Numbered from the stretch's first letter, positions 48,505 through 62,999 are shown. The stretch: 64,000 nt of DNA from Cercopithifilaria johnstoni (GCA_916381525.1 CAKAEH010001426.1:186001-250000); one strand, 5' to 3'. The notes: a model not told the origin generated them from the sequence alone. Numbers and translations: made by a program.

Positions 48505-51454
48505 TCAGATGTTATCACATGATCAAATATCTTTTTGAAACTGCCATGTTTGTTGCCAATACAGTTGTTCTTGTTTAACATTCTATGAAGTGAAAGATTA
48601 AATGAATTCAACACTGTATCAATGCCTAATTATTTTTGTTGAATGATAACACTGTTGAATATATTTGCAATTCTGTTAGACAGTGTAATTTGCTGATATT
48701 TTGCATATTATGTAGACTGTATTAATTAATGCCCTTAGTAAGCTATTTATTAAATTTTTCTTAGAAAACAAATGCTTTCCACTTTTACGGATCAATTTGC
48801 AATATTCTCTCAATTCTTGATTTTAAATTTAAAATTGTGCTGCATGTTTGTTTGAAAATTTATGTACATTTTATCAACTATACTCACTATTAGCATTAAT
48901 TTATTGATGAAAGCCATCTGTATCATCTTTCTTCTCAATTTTGTTTTTCTAATTTTCACAGATCTTTGTGGATCTCATAGATTAATTGATTTCTTCATAC
49001 CTTTCTATAATATCTCATTTTAAGTATGTTCTTTATGTGGTATGTTTTGTTGATTTTTCCATGCAATATCAGCTAGAAAGATTTCTTCAAATTGTTTTTT
49101 CTTGTTTTCTCTTTCCAGTCTTTTATAAATAAAATATTATTTCCATCGATGTTTTTTGTTTGTGAAGAAAATTTGAGCAAAAAACCGAAATTGATATCTT
49201 TTAGTGAGGAAATTTTAAATTTTTTAAATTTCGCTTTTACTTATTTTGTTATTTTTTGGACTATTTGAATTATCTAAAACATTTTCTTAGAAGTAAATTC
49301 TAAATAATTCATGTATTCTGCGATTAGAGAATAAAATTTACAAATTATGTGATATCTCATGGAGGCTTATAAAGAGTAAAAATCTTGATACTATCTGTGG
49401 AAGAAGTAAACGCTTTTTTTTCAATAAATTCATTGTTTGATGAAACGCAAAGATTAGGAAATAAAAGGATCGGAAAAGTTTAAAGTGCACTCCTGGGACA
49501 GATAATTTCAAAAGTGTTCAAATGCTTTTGTCAAGTAACAAAATCATTTGCTTCTTAAAACAAATATTTCTAATATTCGTTAAAATAGCATCTTTTATCC
49601 TATCATAAATGGTAAATGACATTCTGCTGAACACTTAATTAATCATCTAGTAGTATCATTGGTATGTTAAGGGAAATATAAGTTGAAAGTTTCATATTAT
49701 TATCAGATATATCATCGCCTAGCAGTGAAAATAATTGTGGCGCTGACTTCTCACTTCGTTAAATTGAATTCACAAGAAAAGTTGCTTAATAAATCCTGGA
49801 AAGAAACACTATAGATAATTGATTGGTTTTAGAAAGCATGGAAATGAGAATGTTTAACTAATTTAAGATAACGTGCAAAAATTGGACTTTGATTCATGAG
49901 ATTTTTAATCACAAATTAATAAATAGCAAAATACAATAGTCGGCTTTAAATAAACTTATGGGTTCAAAATGATAAATATCATTGATTATTGAGAGTCATT
50001 TTAATTTCTACAATAATTGTTGATCATATAGCATTCATTAATCATCCCATGATAAACCCATGATAAATAATTCTTGCTAATGTAAATAGCAGAAATCACT
50101 CGATAAAAAAATGAATTAAACCAAATGAAATAAGCCATAAGCGGCTAAAGCCATTGTTTAAAATGAAGATTATGTGGCCTTGAAAATAAGCAATGACTTT
50201 GGATATGATTGAAATACAATAGTACTTGCCTCCATTCTTTCTGGAATCTTGAAGAAGATCCGTATAAAAAATCCCCTCAATGATCGCTCACTGAATTTTT
50301 CATTTTTGTTACTTCATATATGCACATTATAAAAAACAAAAGAAGTTCTTTCATTAGCACTAAACTGATTGAAACAATTTGACAATAACGCCACATTATC
50401 TGAACGATTTCTTTGAAGTGATCACTGTCCCGCAAGAAGTGATTTAAATTCGCACCATGCGACATAAATTGATTTGTTTTCTATGTTTAGTTGATGAAAA
50501 AAATTATTTGGAATATTAGAACTTGATTGATAAGAGAAAAGAAATACAACTGATAAGTTTATCCAATCGAAGCAGAAGGATGAAGCAATACTTATCAAAA
50601 AAGGATAAATTTTTTTTTCCTTGAAATTTATAACACAACAAAATCAATACATTTACTTTTTAGACTTTCAGCGACGTTTCGTGGAATGATTACATAACAT
50701 AACTATTTTAAACTTTCATATTTATTGATTGTCATTGTTCAAAAACTTATTGCTCCTTCTACTCTTATCCTAAATAACATCTTACGTCCTTTAATTTCTA
50801 TACATTTCAATTTTTTTGCCTAAAAATGAAATCATTCCTTGATCTTATTTCAGGTTGGAAACATTAACTAAATACACAAGGAGACGCTGATCACGACGCA
50901 GCAGATGTTGGTCACGTTTGCATTTTATGAAAATTTCGTTCATTTTTAAATCTATTTCCTGAGAATCGTCTAAAAATGCTTCTTAACTCTTGGTTTTGGC
51001 TTTGAATTCCACTTTTAAAAAAATTAAATACTTGCCTTTCAGTACTCCGAAATATTTGCTACGATTTTTCTCTATTGCAATCGTGTGGACGGACAAGGCA
51101 TATAATAGATTAGCAGAACAGCCAATGCTATCTATTAAAGATGACCCGCAATAAGCTGGATAACAGATCTTAAGCTTATTTTCTTCCAGCTAGATTCTCA
51201 AACCATACCAGAGAAAAGCGTCATATCATTAGAAAAGTTGCGCACTAATAAAGAAGTCCCGTATTCCCCAACATTTTCAAATATTAATTTAAAGAAATTG
51301 CAAAACAATTTCAGTTGTTTTAGTTCACACTGTTCATTAAAGAACAGGTATTAAACTAAGAAATGTGTGTGAATCATCACTTTTCCGTTTCCAATTAATA
51401 TGCCAGCGGAGGCATATGAAAAGGGTGAAGTTTGACGATAACTTTCCAGTTTTT

Positions 51455-51497
51455 TTTCCAAGAAAGTTCCAGTTTTTTCTGGAAACTTTCTTGGAAA
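51455..51497. repeat. 18/19-bp palindrome with one-base bulge
   Basis: Arms 51455-51472 and 51479-51497 (TTTCCAAGAAAGTTCCAG against CTGGAAACTTTCTTGGAAA) pair fully except for one bulged base; the loop is 6 nt of T-rich sequence. Confidence 0.65.
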
Positions 51498-51639
51498 TCT
51501 TTTAAAAGTTACAAAAGCATATTTCTGTTATAAAATTATAAAAAAATTATTTGGATATGAATATTATGAAATAATGAGAAAAGAAGCCGTTGTAAAGTAG
51601 AAAAAAAATGAATTGATCAGGAGAGATACGCAGGCGAAT

Positions 51640-51809
51640 ATTACCTGTCAGAGTATGACAAATGAACTTCCCAGTTATGAAATCTTAAAATATCTGACAT
51701 TACTTGTTAGAGTATGACAAATGAACTTCCGGCTATGAAATCATAAAATTTCCGACATTACCTGTCAGAGTATGACAAATAACTTCCAGCTATGAAATCT
51801 TAAAATTTC
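51640..51809. repeat. Tandem repeat, about 58-59 bp x 3
   Basis: Units begin at about 51640, 51699 and 51757. Each carries CTGTCAGAGTATGACAAAT (with variants) and then CTATGAAATC and TAAAAT. The third unit is slightly truncated. No open frame or known family is associated. Confidence 0.8.
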
Positions 51810-53266
51810 TCTAGATGAGATATACAACTAACTATTGCCTCAATTATAAGAAAAACTCATTGTTATCGAAAAAACATTCATATTGTTAATCGAAAAAAAT
51901 TTCTCGACATTGTTCAACTTTCCCACACTTTTCTACACTGTGTTCAGAAGATTATCTGACTGAAGCATTTCATTTATTTAGAACAATATAGGGATGACAA
52001 GAACTATTTATAAGTAAAATATCTGGCAAGAAAAAGGTAAGCAACTCTTTCCCGAATAGTGAGAAAGCACCTCAGATAGCATTGTTTTCATTTTATCTTT
52101 CTCCATCCACTTCCACTTGTATTTAATCTGCTGGAACGATTTCAAAAGAACGAAATGTTACATGACAAAACTTTTATTTTAAGAAATTGGGAATGATACA
52201 CACTGGGGCAATAACGGAAAACTCAAATGCAATTCGGTTATAAACTTATATTATCCTCTTCGGTCACAAACCAAGATAAACCATAAAGAACGCACTCAAT
52301 GAATCTAATATTTCAAAAATAACGGACACGATATCATAATACTGACTTAACTTAGCAAAGGACTTCAATCATTTTTTCTGATATATAAGCAGAAAGTAGC
52401 CTACCCAAATACTTAGTAGCATATTTTCCACCCACTCTTCTTGTGATTCACAGCCGATGAATCATAAGAACACAGTAGACGATATTAATCCAAATTAATT
52501 CCTTAATATTATTTAAACAACGGATATAATTTCGAAAAAAGTGAAAACTTTGATCGAAGCATCAGTTAGAATAGTCGAACTAGTTTCGACATGCCTAGAA
52601 AACTTTAAAATGATATTCTTCACCATATAATTATATCAAGCAGGAATATAATTAAAACTATTTGAATAACATGAAATAAGAAAATCTAACTTTTCCAGAG
52701 TTGTTCAAACCTTTATTTATTATTTTTCGGAATCCTGAGTAGTATAAGCTCTCTGCAACTAAATTATTAAAATTCTGAAAAAGCTAACTAAACGATAAAA
52801 TATACAATATATAGGATGAATGAAAATACAATAAACAATCAATTGGTGAATCCTATCATTTATTCTTTCAAAATTCTATTACCAAGAACTGGAAGCAGAA
52901 TCAACAAATTTGCTACGTTACCAGAAATGGAAATGGTAGGGATGATGCTTTCAAGTTTTATGTAACTTTTATATATTTTCAACCATATGTATGTATTTCT
53001 TTTCACTAATCCCTCATTTTTCAGGGTAAGATATAATTTGCCGAAAAAAGAACAGCAGTTTTTTAATGTCCTTCGTAGCGTGTTTTGTAAGAAAACATTT
53101 CAAATTATTGTCAAAAGCAAAGTTTTGCTTCTTGCTCCTCCAAAATCAAAAACATTTATTACTCCCAAAAAATAATCTTATAAAATATTCGAAAGCGAGA
53201 TAACAGTAATTATAGTAGTATAGCATCAAATGAATATATAAAAGAAAATTCTGACAAAAGGACGAA

Positions 53267-56200
53267 TTACTGCATACGAAAACCATAAGCTTCGACAAAC
53301 TGTATAGAAAAATCTTCACTCTCACCAGCTAACGGTTCGTTTTGAAATGTTTCACATGCTTGCGTACGACCATAATTCAAATCTGCATCCAACCAGAGCC
53401 CATAATGTCCACCACTTGCACCAATCGATAATGAATCCATGCTTGCTTTTACGAAGAATTGATTTGCACCGCTCCATGGATAAATGCGCAGCACTCTTTA
53501 AATCAGAAAATTTTAATATAAAAAGAAATTCAAGAGAGCATTGCAAAATTCTCCATATTAATGATAAACCAACACATTGCTCATAATACGAACATTATTC
53601 TTTATGCAATTAGTCGTGCGGTGTTTAAGGTAAATCCCCTTAAGATGAAAAAGTCAGGCAAATAAAATTTCAGAAAAAGTTGAAAACTACTTTTCGTTCA
53701 TCTCGATGTCGTTCGCATATCTGTAAAGAAAACATGAATCACCAGTCCCAAAAAAATGTTCGCACGGACGCACAGTGGTACTAACTACTGCACCAAAGAC
53801 ATTCTTCTCACAATCACGAATTATCAACAGTATAGGTGACATTTCTTCGTCCCAATCTATCATTTTCCTAAAAAAAGGAGGAAATGATTCCGACTGTTCG
53901 AATACTGAATGCGTGAGTTTTTCACTTCCGTTAGTAAAATATAGGCAATTTTAAAAGATGCCAATGGCAAAGCACTGCTCAAATTTCTCAATTTTGAAAA
54001 GATTAAAACAATTTGGAATTTTTGTTCTGGAAAAAATGAGCCACTAGTCACAGAAAAACATGAAAAAGCAAATAGACCTGAATGACAACAAACCTATAAA
54101 AAGTGTGTAATGAGAAACCATGCTTCTCGGAATTATAAATATTGATCCATGGATAGCCTGTAGCACGAGGCGGAAGCACATCTACCATCTGCAAACTTGA
54201 TTTATAAAGCTTCTAATATAATTTGTTTCTCCTCTCTAAGAACCAAGCATAGTTCAAGCAAAAAAATGTGACACTAACCTGCCTAACCATAATTTCATCC
54301 AGGATTTGCGAGGAAGCAGCACCATCCGGAAGAGGGAGAACGATCTCGTTTAGCTGACCTAACGACATCCGCCGGCACATCTCCTGCACTGTTACAATCT
54401 CCCATTCCCGATTCAGAGAACTACTAAACACTCGAGAAGATGGCACCTCACCTGAAATTTTTCAATAAAATTATTGAAAACAAATAAATATTAAGAATTA
54501 CTAGAGTACGAACGGTGAAATTCAAAAGCTCTTCCTTTCACTTTTATTCCTTGCTCAAGATAAAAATAATGAAGAGTAGAGATGGATGTAATCTACAAAA
54601 AGACTTAAGACAGCATATCAAATTTGAACGAAAACCATGACTAACACGAGAGGGTACATTTTTCCAAACTTGCATATTTATTATACTGAAATACATCTGA
54701 TTATTTCATCTATTTATGAAAAAGCATATATGACGAAGAATACTACTATCCTTCACGGAACAAAAACAGTAGCAGTTGAACTCAACAAAATAGGCATCCA
54801 CCAATCAATATCTTAGTCAATAAATTCACCGATGAGATGAGGAAAACATTTACCCCCTCAAACGAACAAGAATATTCATGGAGTTTTTTAGAACGAGGTT
54901 TCGAAGGTTACAAAGTCCATGATGCAGTAACTCCTCGACTTATTCTCATTCAACGATTTTCGTCGTAATTGTTAACATCTTAAAGCATTTTAGAAAGGAT
55001 ATCATGCGGAAAAAAACTTAAATTTTCAACCATTCATCTTAAAGTTGCATTTGTTTTTCCAAGACTCCACAAACTTCATCTGTTAATATATACAAAATAA
55101 TTTCCGACGAAAAAAGACAAAGAAAATGATTGGAAATTACGAAGCCTAAGTCATCCAAAAAGAAGATTAACATAATTAGAATGTTAGATTATTGGAATGC
55201 AAACCAAACCTAATAATCGAAGTACTTTATGCGTAAATGAAGATTAACAATTTTCATTAATTATAAACTGAAAGAATTTGATAAAATGCATCAGGATCAC
55301 TGATAAAAAGTGAGATTATTTTCACTTGCTGTTAGAAATATTGAAAAGCCTTTTTTGAATCAGAAGATGAATTCTTGGAACTACTGAAATAATTATATCA
55401 CTATAAATGGGAGAAATAATACGGGAAAATAGAACTCAATGGCTCTGTAATCTGCGAAGTAAAAATCAGAACGGAAGTATCTAACTATAATATATATAAT
55501 AAGAGTGGAATTACTTAAAAATAAAACACCATAATTGCAGTAATGCTACTCCTGATGGCATTGAAAATAGAAACTGATGAAAACCAATATAAATTAGTTT
55601 AAATTTCGACCACTATCCTCTAACCATTAAATTTCTATTCCAAGTAAGTTTTATCCTGCTCGGCTGGAGATACAACAGACACTCATAAACAAACAGACAA
55701 TTCCTAATTTTCAGTTCAAATTTCAGCGAGAAATCCATCCAACTGCTTACTTTGCTTTTTACGTCATGTGTTATCTTTTTAGAATAGAAGCGATAAAGGA
55801 GATATTCAATGAAGAAGATAAAATTCTCTTAAAGCTAGTTTATTCGTTCATGTTACTTCTCATTGAGAAACAAAAAAAGGATTCTTTGCCACGCCTTAAC
55901 AAGCCGCATTCTCAGTTTTCTATCCAGATTCCATTGAAAAGATCGTTACTTGCTACAGCTACATTAAAATCTTAGATGAAAAGCAGAACAGAAACATTTC
56001 CAACAGTTCAAATTTAAAAAAATGAGACATAAAAGGAAGAAATGAAAAGGAAGAAAGAAATCACCATATTATCGGATTTTAACATTCCTGGCAATGAATG
56101 CATCAAAAGTGAACATTTTTTTTACAATGCTATAGATTGTATGGTGAAACTCAGAAAACAAAAACTTACTTTTCGAAGAACTCGCCATATGTGGTGGGGA

Positions 56201-59200
56201 TGGTAGTGAATATGTTCGTTTACTCATTTTCTGGAAAGGTTTTACTAAAGAAAACTTTCGAGTCTTTCTACATTTGGAGGATGACTTCTTCCTAGAACAA
56301 ATTCCTTGTAATTTATAAGCCATAATGCTATCATCGTTTCTCTCCTTCTCTTCGAATACGGTTTTAAAATTTTTGCAAGCAGAATTGTCATTAAAAACCG
56401 CATTTTTGGCATCTTCTTCATCGAAACTAGCACCAGAATCTAGGGAACAACGAGGAATATGCGAATCTGCTTCAGGAAAGTGTTTGTTGACCAACTCACA
56501 GGTTTCACTTTCACGTTTTGAACTAATTTCTTCATCACACCGTTCCTCTTTCTTTATTTTCTCTATATCCACTTCAGAATCCTCCGAAACGGAATCAACT
56601 CCTGATGATACACTCGAGGTTGACAATAAGCTGACGCCAATTTTTCGCTTTGGTAAATCCTTTTGAGATGAAAATTTTCGACAGAAAGAATTTTTCGAAA
56701 GTTTCTTGCGTTTATACGTTGAAGTGTCGGGAAGTTCCCGGGACGGAAAACATTTCCTCCTCTTATCATCACTCTTCAAGGAAGAGTTCTGCTTCAGTAT
56801 CTGATTTATATCAGCAGTACTAAAAATACTTACGACCGAAGAATTAAAATTCAATTCATGAAATTTAGTATGCAAAATAGGTGGTGGAAAAAATTTCTCT
56901 TCTGCACAGGGCTTGTAAGATAAACGGGATGACAGTGAATACTTCTTCAGCGCACCATGACGATAAAGGCGATATTTCTTTGAACCGCTCATAGATTGAT
57001 GATAAATATATGGATGTGATCCCGTGATACCCATTCCTTTTTCTTCTATTTCCAATTCTGAATCCAAGCCAAAAGACTTAATTCCCTAGCTTCTTCGTTT
57101 TTGATCAAAACCTTTTCGACAATCTTAAAAAAATCAGGTTATCGAGAGAAAATAACGGAGACCGAAAAACCAGTACGAGGCGTATTAGTGCCCAAATATC
57201 AGAAGCTTCTGTCACTTGTTTATCGGAAAATTACTGTTGAAAATTCACTAATTTAAACTCATTCAAAAATTATTAAAAAATAGTGCATTCTGCAACATGA
57301 AAATACTTATTTGCTATTCGGCAGTCAAGTAATCAGTTGATTGATAACAAAAGTGATCAAACATAGCGAAGTTATTTCATGGCGCATTTAGATGTAGGAA
57401 GTGAATATATTTGAATATGTTCTCCTCATTTTATTTGTCGAACTAAAGCATACGTATAACGTGATTCAATGAAATAGGATAACTATGGAAATCAGATGTT
57501 TCGAGGTGCTCTCCTAGCGATCGATAGTAACGAAACTCTAGTAAAATATTCTATTTAAATATCGGACAGCTAAAATACTAACTAAATCTCATTTCTTAGA
57601 ACAATAAATTACAATGCTCTTCCTTATATTACTTCCCTTAATGAGTTTATTAAGGAGAGTTGGCGAATTTTGAACAAAGATAAATGAGTATATCTAAATG
57701 CGAAGAAAATTTTTTAGCATTAATAAAAAAGAATATGAAAGTTTCTTCTATAATCACAAATTAAATTTAGGCCAAGAAGCTAGCAGAAACAAGACGAATA
57801 TTACCGCTTTGTGCATCAAAACAAAATTGAGTTTTCCAAACGTGTAACAAAATGTGACAATTACTTAAGTGCATTTGTTTTTTATATAAACGAACCTGTA
57901 CACTGGTGCACTTGTATTAAAATTACGGGAATGTCTAAATTAAAAACATTTTAAAAATAATACCACAACAATGTTTTGCAAGTTCTAATATGATATCAGA
58001 CTTTTATCTTCCCTAAAGCTATGTAATTCCCTTAAAATACGACGAAACTCTTTGGTTCTACAAAACCCCTCACGATTGCAAAATGATCCCAATGCACGAA
58101 AAATGCAAGCACAACTTCAGATATATTATACAAGGATTACCTCAATACAGGACCTACATAGATATCGACAAGTCTCTAGTAAGAAGTACTTTCTAGTAAG
58201 AAGTCTAATTAACATTACAGGTGTCGCATCAGGCATATCCTTCTGCCATAGTTTTAATTTGATTAAAACTAAAGTTCATAGAACAATTTCATGACACCAA
58301 AACAACTCTAACTCCTTTATTGCTGTGAAATTTTACAACCAAACATCCGAAAACACAATTTCTTGTGCAAACAGTCAAACAACCTGTAAATGTTTCATAA
58401 ACATGCATTTATTTGCATTGGTAATAACACCATAGCAAATGTAAATTGAAAGCTCAAAGAGTTACCAAACAATATAAAACACTTTTTTTTTCGCTGTGCC
58501 AATCCGAAATATTGAAAATGCAAAACAACTCTGTATGATATTAAGAAAACAAGAAAATTTACTCTACTTTTTTCAAAAGTTTTAAAATAAAGGATTTTTA
58601 GGGTGTCCAACCAAGTATCGAAGTGAAACTTTACCAAACTTAAATATTTAAGACTCATGATTAGAAATTAAGAGCGACAGTTATTTTCTGAAAATTCAGA
58701 AATTTTGGGGAAGTTTTAACTTTCTTTCCACTTAACAAGATTTAGTGCCAGAAATCATTATTAGAATGTTCAGATATCGAATATTATTAATCAGCAATTC
58801 CTTGATATTCTAAAAGCTCTAGATTTAAAGAGATTGGTATGTAATGCGCTGAAATGCAAAGCTCAAGCATTCAGAACAAGTACCCCGGGATAAACGGACT
58901 ACAACAATAAATCACAAAAAGAAAAAGGGATCATTACAGTGGACCGAAACAGAAATATATTTTCAGCAGATTAAACCTATAAAATGAAATAATTTCAAAT
59001 GAGAACAAGAAATTTGTTCCTACTGAAAAGCGTCGTGTATATAAGAAATATATCCCATTTACTGAAGAAACTGTTCAAAAAAATCATAGAAATAAATAAG
59101 ACGAAAGATGAGTTCTACAAAAGAAACTTTTCTTAGGATATTTAGGAAGAAGACAAAAATGGAGAAGTCAACATGATTGCCTGGTTTGAATATTAATGGA

Positions 59201-60956
59201 AATAAAGATTTTTTTCCTTCTTTAAGCAACAAACTGCTGAACATTAAATAACAAAGTTCTTTGACTTATAAATTTGAAAAGAAAAACAAGGAATTCCATT
59301 TTTTTTTCTAAATAATATCAGTAAATTCCAAAAGTAATGGTTTTTAATGAAAAAAACACTTCAACAGCAAAATGAAGTCTGTACTTCGATTTTCCATATT
59401 TCCTGGCGAAATAAAAGATCACTGAATGATAAGTACGTTCCCTCCCCCTCAAAAAAAACATTGAAAAATCTCATGAATTTCACGCAAGGTCACATCAATA
59501 ATAAATTAACAAAAGAGAAAAAAGTCAAGAAAAACTGCAATGTATTTATAATGATAAAAGTCCCTTTCACGCTACACAGGAATATCACGTGAAATCACGG
59601 AAATATCATTATTCTGATCCATTATGACTAAGAATGTAAAGTTTCATTTTTCATTATTAAGATATGATTAAATCTTTGTGCATCATAAAAGTAAGCTATT
59701 GATAAAGAAAAATCTGCTTGTCCCGAAAACGATTCAGTTTAAACCAGTAGTAATTATGTTAAAGTGAAATCAAAGTGATTTTAATTAAGTTCGATTAAAT
59801 CAATTAAACTACAAGATAACGATAAAAGATAACAAAAAGTAATACCGCATTTAGCATAAAAGTTTGTCGGCTATGAAATATTTTATATAGAAAATTTCAA
59901 AAGAGCAAATCAAAATTATTGCGGTAAAAAAAAATGATCGGATAAAAGTGAAAAAAATTATTAGACGCGATGGAGTTGAAATAAAATCTATGAAAGTTCC
60001 ATATTTTAATGATGATATCTATAACTTGAAGCGTTTTCATCATAGGATATTTGTACTAGTACCATAAAAACAAAAATCATGTTGAAAAGAATATAGAAAG
60101 AACAACTGAATTCTATTGAAGCACGAACTGCCTTCTGAAATCGCACTCGTAATTAAACTTTTTTTGTATAGCTAGGTATTTGGTGTAAAATCACAACTAA
60201 GAACTACGTCTAGACGTCAGTATACCAAAATTAATACAATTAGTTATACTAGTGCATTGAAAAAAGATGATTAATGTATTAATGAAAATGGAAACACACC
60301 AAATGTTTTTATACATTCAATAACTGTGTTACTAATACCACCCACAAGTCATTCTCGACATTTTCGAAGATTTCGTAATTAATTTTTGCGTTAAGAGACA
60401 AACTGGATGATAGATGCGAGGGAGTACATTCTAAACGGGAATGGAATTGACAAAAACTGATTACTTTTTTAACGAATTATATCATTAAGTAAAGTAAAGG
60501 ATGATTTATAATTCATATAAAATGAACTTCCAGGAAAGCATATAAATGAGCAAAATGCCAAAAAATTCCATATGAATTGTCATTTTAGTGAAGAATGCTT
60601 TCCTTGATATATATGCATTGAGTTATCATCAATCTATCCTAAAGAATGAGCATACATCGATAATGATGAAAATAATAACTAATACGAAACGGTAAGTCAT
60701 CAATGCCAATCCTCAAAACCGCTACCAGAATGCATACATGAACAACTGAAATGAAAGATGGAAAAAAATTCTTTTGAAATGATGCGAAAGGTAATTACTG
60801 CGAGAATAAAGGAGGAACTATAAAAAACAATGAAAGAAAAGATCTAACATTATGGAAGAACAAGAAACGCATTTCAAAACCATGAACTTGCAAATCAGTT
60901 TCCATCTCTTTCTTTTGATATCCCGAACAAGAGTTTAGGTTATCAAATTCAGCCAT
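53267..60956 (-). CDS. TLDc-domain protein (OXR1/NCOA7 family)
   Basis: Exons 5' to 3': 60888-60956 (tentative), 56170-57076, 54279-54451, 54094-54188, 53691-53867, 53267-53495, giving 549 aa in phase. The C-terminal TLDc domain (about residues 384-549) is clear: PRATGYPWINIYNSEKHG, SPILLIIRDCEKNVFGAVVS, LRIYPWSGANQFFVKASMD and GGHYGLWLDADLNYGR, ending FSIQFVEAYGF. TLDc proteins of the OXR1/NCOA7 group protect against oxidative stress and bind or disassemble V-ATPase. The second exon encodes a 300-residue Ser/Lys-rich, probably disordered region with acidic patches (SEDSEVDIEKIKKEE). The LysM domain of long OXR1 forms is not seen. The first exon (MAEFDNLNSCSGYQKKEMET) is chosen because its donor phase fits the acceptor at 57077, 3.8 kb away; other 5' exons are possible. 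A start at an internal Met (about 57030) is the alternative. Confidence 0.85.
57077..60887. other. Long putative first intron of the TLDc gene
   Basis: About 3.8 kb of very AT-rich sequence. I found no exon with both splice sites on the minus strand. Open frames at 58052-58294 (+), 58395-58658 (-) and 59347-59592 (+) lack signals. A 13-bp direct repeat (TCTAGTAAGAAGT) occurs twice near 58175-58206. Confidence 0.3.
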
Positions 60957-62293
60957 TTTGATATTCAGATGAATTTAGATAAGACAATTTAAACAGAACT
61001 ATTTCACACTTTCATATCAACAAATCGATGAATTGAAGTTAGGACAAAACAAATTTAACAGCCTCCTACTGGATGGTTATGAAATATGATGATTTTTAGT
61101 CTGCGTGAGCAGGAGATAATGCGAGTATAAATAAATACTGCAAGGGTATTATCACACAATATAAAATATTTCACCAAAGATCATCACGCAGTTTTTACGT
61201 AACGAGGACTAGTTATGAAATAATTTATTGCATAAGGAATGGAATCATAAATTTCATCATGAATCATAAATTTCATTTTCAGAAATTTATGATTCATGAT
61301 GAATTTTGTAATATATTTAACAATAAGCCAATTTCGGAATCACATCCAAATTTGCTAATTCCAGAAAAGCTATATTCAAAATATACACCGAACTTATTGT
61401 CCATCCCGTTTCACTTGCCCAATTCTATTGCATTTATTATCAATAATGAAAGATTTTGTGTCTACAGAAAAATTCAGCATTTTACCAAATGAAAAATTTC
61501 ATGGACAGTTAAATCACTTCTTACTGTTTGAAAAAAGTTAGAAACAGGAAATGAGAAAAAGATTTCGAAAAATAAGAACCAACTACCACTTCATCATTCA
61601 GAAATGTGAAATGATAGAAAAAATGAAGAAACGTTTCATGAAGGACGGCAATTCTTTAAGAAAAAGTGCACGGAAAATGAACAATTTCGAAAACGAGCAA
61701 TTTTTGAGGAAAATCATAAATTTAACCCAAAACACAAAATGAATTTGCATTACAACAAATTTTTAAATTTTAAAGAAGTTTAGATTTTTCCCGTATTACA
61801 TATTACTCTTACCAAGTTGAAGGAGATGGCATCATCTTTCACGAAAGGAATTCTTTCTAATACAACGATATAACGAAACAAAAAAGTGCAACATTGATTA
61901 ACAAAAAGCTGAGAAAATCAATGAATAAATTCCAATTTCTTAAAATTTTAAGAAAGTCAGCAGATGCTTTCAATAGTCATCCACAGTACTGACGATAATG
62001 GAAAAGTTATCATTTTCTACGGAGGAAAACGAGTGGTATTAAGAACAGAAACAAGAAAAAACTGTTGCAGCAGACCCGTTGTCTCAAACTTTCGAAATGC
62101 ACAGTCACGTCATTCGACAAAACGCTCCTTTTTTAAAAATTAAGCTAACATTTGCTAAGCAAACAGTGATAGCGAATGTAGAGAGACAGTAAAATATAGA
62201 GATGAAAAAATAATGAAATCAGAAATTGGTCTAAAAATTCGTCCAATACAAGCGATATAAAAAAGAAAAAAAATTTTAGAAAAGTAAAGAACT
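60957..62293. other. Intergenic upstream of the TLDc gene
   Basis: Likely promoter region of the TLDc gene and 3' flank of the gene ending at 62294. It contains the palindrome at 61249-61307. A plus-strand open frame of 77 codons from 61259 overlaps that palindrome and has no splice or homology support. Confidence 0.35.
61249..61307. repeat. 25-bp palindrome beside a direct repeat
   Basis: Arms 61249-61273 and 61283-61307 match at 24 of 25 positions around a 9-nt loop. In addition GAATCATAAATTTCAT occurs as a direct repeat at 61242-61257 and 61261-61276, so the same word is present three times, once inverted. Confidence 0.75.
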
Positions 62294-62409
62294 TCATATT
62301 GTATCTTCCTTAAGCCTTTTTCTACGCTGATTCCATCCTATTCGATCTTCATATAATAATTCAGAAGGAAATACCTTACGTGTGGTTAATAGAGCATAAT
62401 TTTCACCTT
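62294..62409 (-). CDS. Terminal exon of an unidentified gene running in from the right
   Basis: An acceptor (CGATATTTTAG) precedes two leading bases and 37 open codons ending in TGA at 62294-62296. The peptide is GENYALLTTRKVFPSELLYE, then DRIGWNQRRKRLKEDTI, charged and non-random in an AT-rich setting. It requires a preceding exon ending in phase 1. I do not recognise the family. Confidence 0.45.
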
Positions 62410-62999
62410 CTAAAATATCGTTATCAAAAATTACAAGAAACATTACATCCCATTGCATCTATGACCAAATTGATTTTGTATTGTTTAAAAGAGCCTTTGA
62501 AAATTTTTAAACGGAAAAAATGCCCCAAACATTAAAAATCACATGATCAAATATATAATTGATACATATGAAACGACGACGAAGGGCATTCGACAAACGG
62601 GGCCACGAATCGAACAACGGCGATTTGTTCAACCTGTTCCATTCCATTTGTTGATAATAATAATAACGACAACAATGAATACAGATTTATAATCTATGCC
62701 ATGTCACACATATATTAAGTTTCAGTAACATGCAGCAGATGAGTAGATGAGGGAGGTGCTCAGTAAGATGAATCGAGAATAATATATCGAAATCAGTTTC
62801 ATGCATACTGCCAATATTTCCATTTTTGATTTTCCCTACTTGAAAAGAAAAAAGTTAAATTTTCGAAATAAAACCAGCAAAGATCTCACCTTCTGAAAAC
62901 TAAAAGTATTAAAAAATTTCTAAAAATCAAAAAAATGCACACCATTTTTTCCTAAATTCATCTGAAATGAATGTGATGTTCTTGATTTAGTTTACATAC
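62410..62999. other. Gap between right-hand exons
   Basis: It contains a GC-richer patch at 62571-62652 that is open in frames on both strands. On the minus strand an acceptor (GGAACAG) and a donor (GTATCA) frame VEQIAVVRFVAPFVECPSSS, but its end phase does not fit the terminal exon. No other signal was seen. Confidence 0.3.

Larger units (their letters stand above)
48155..53266. other. 5-kb intergenic tract between convergent genes
   Basis: The F-box gene and the TLDc gene end towards each other here. No convincing exon was found. It contains the palindromes at 48465-48504 and 51455-51497 and the tandem repeat at 51640-51809. Open frames at 50277-50465 (-) and 52987-53175 (+) are AT-driven with no signals. 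Confidence 0.4.

Noticed and set aside
61259..61492. 77-codon plus-strand ORF
   Set aside because: Its start overlaps a palindrome and it has no splice signals or homology; AT-rich sequence readily gives such frames.
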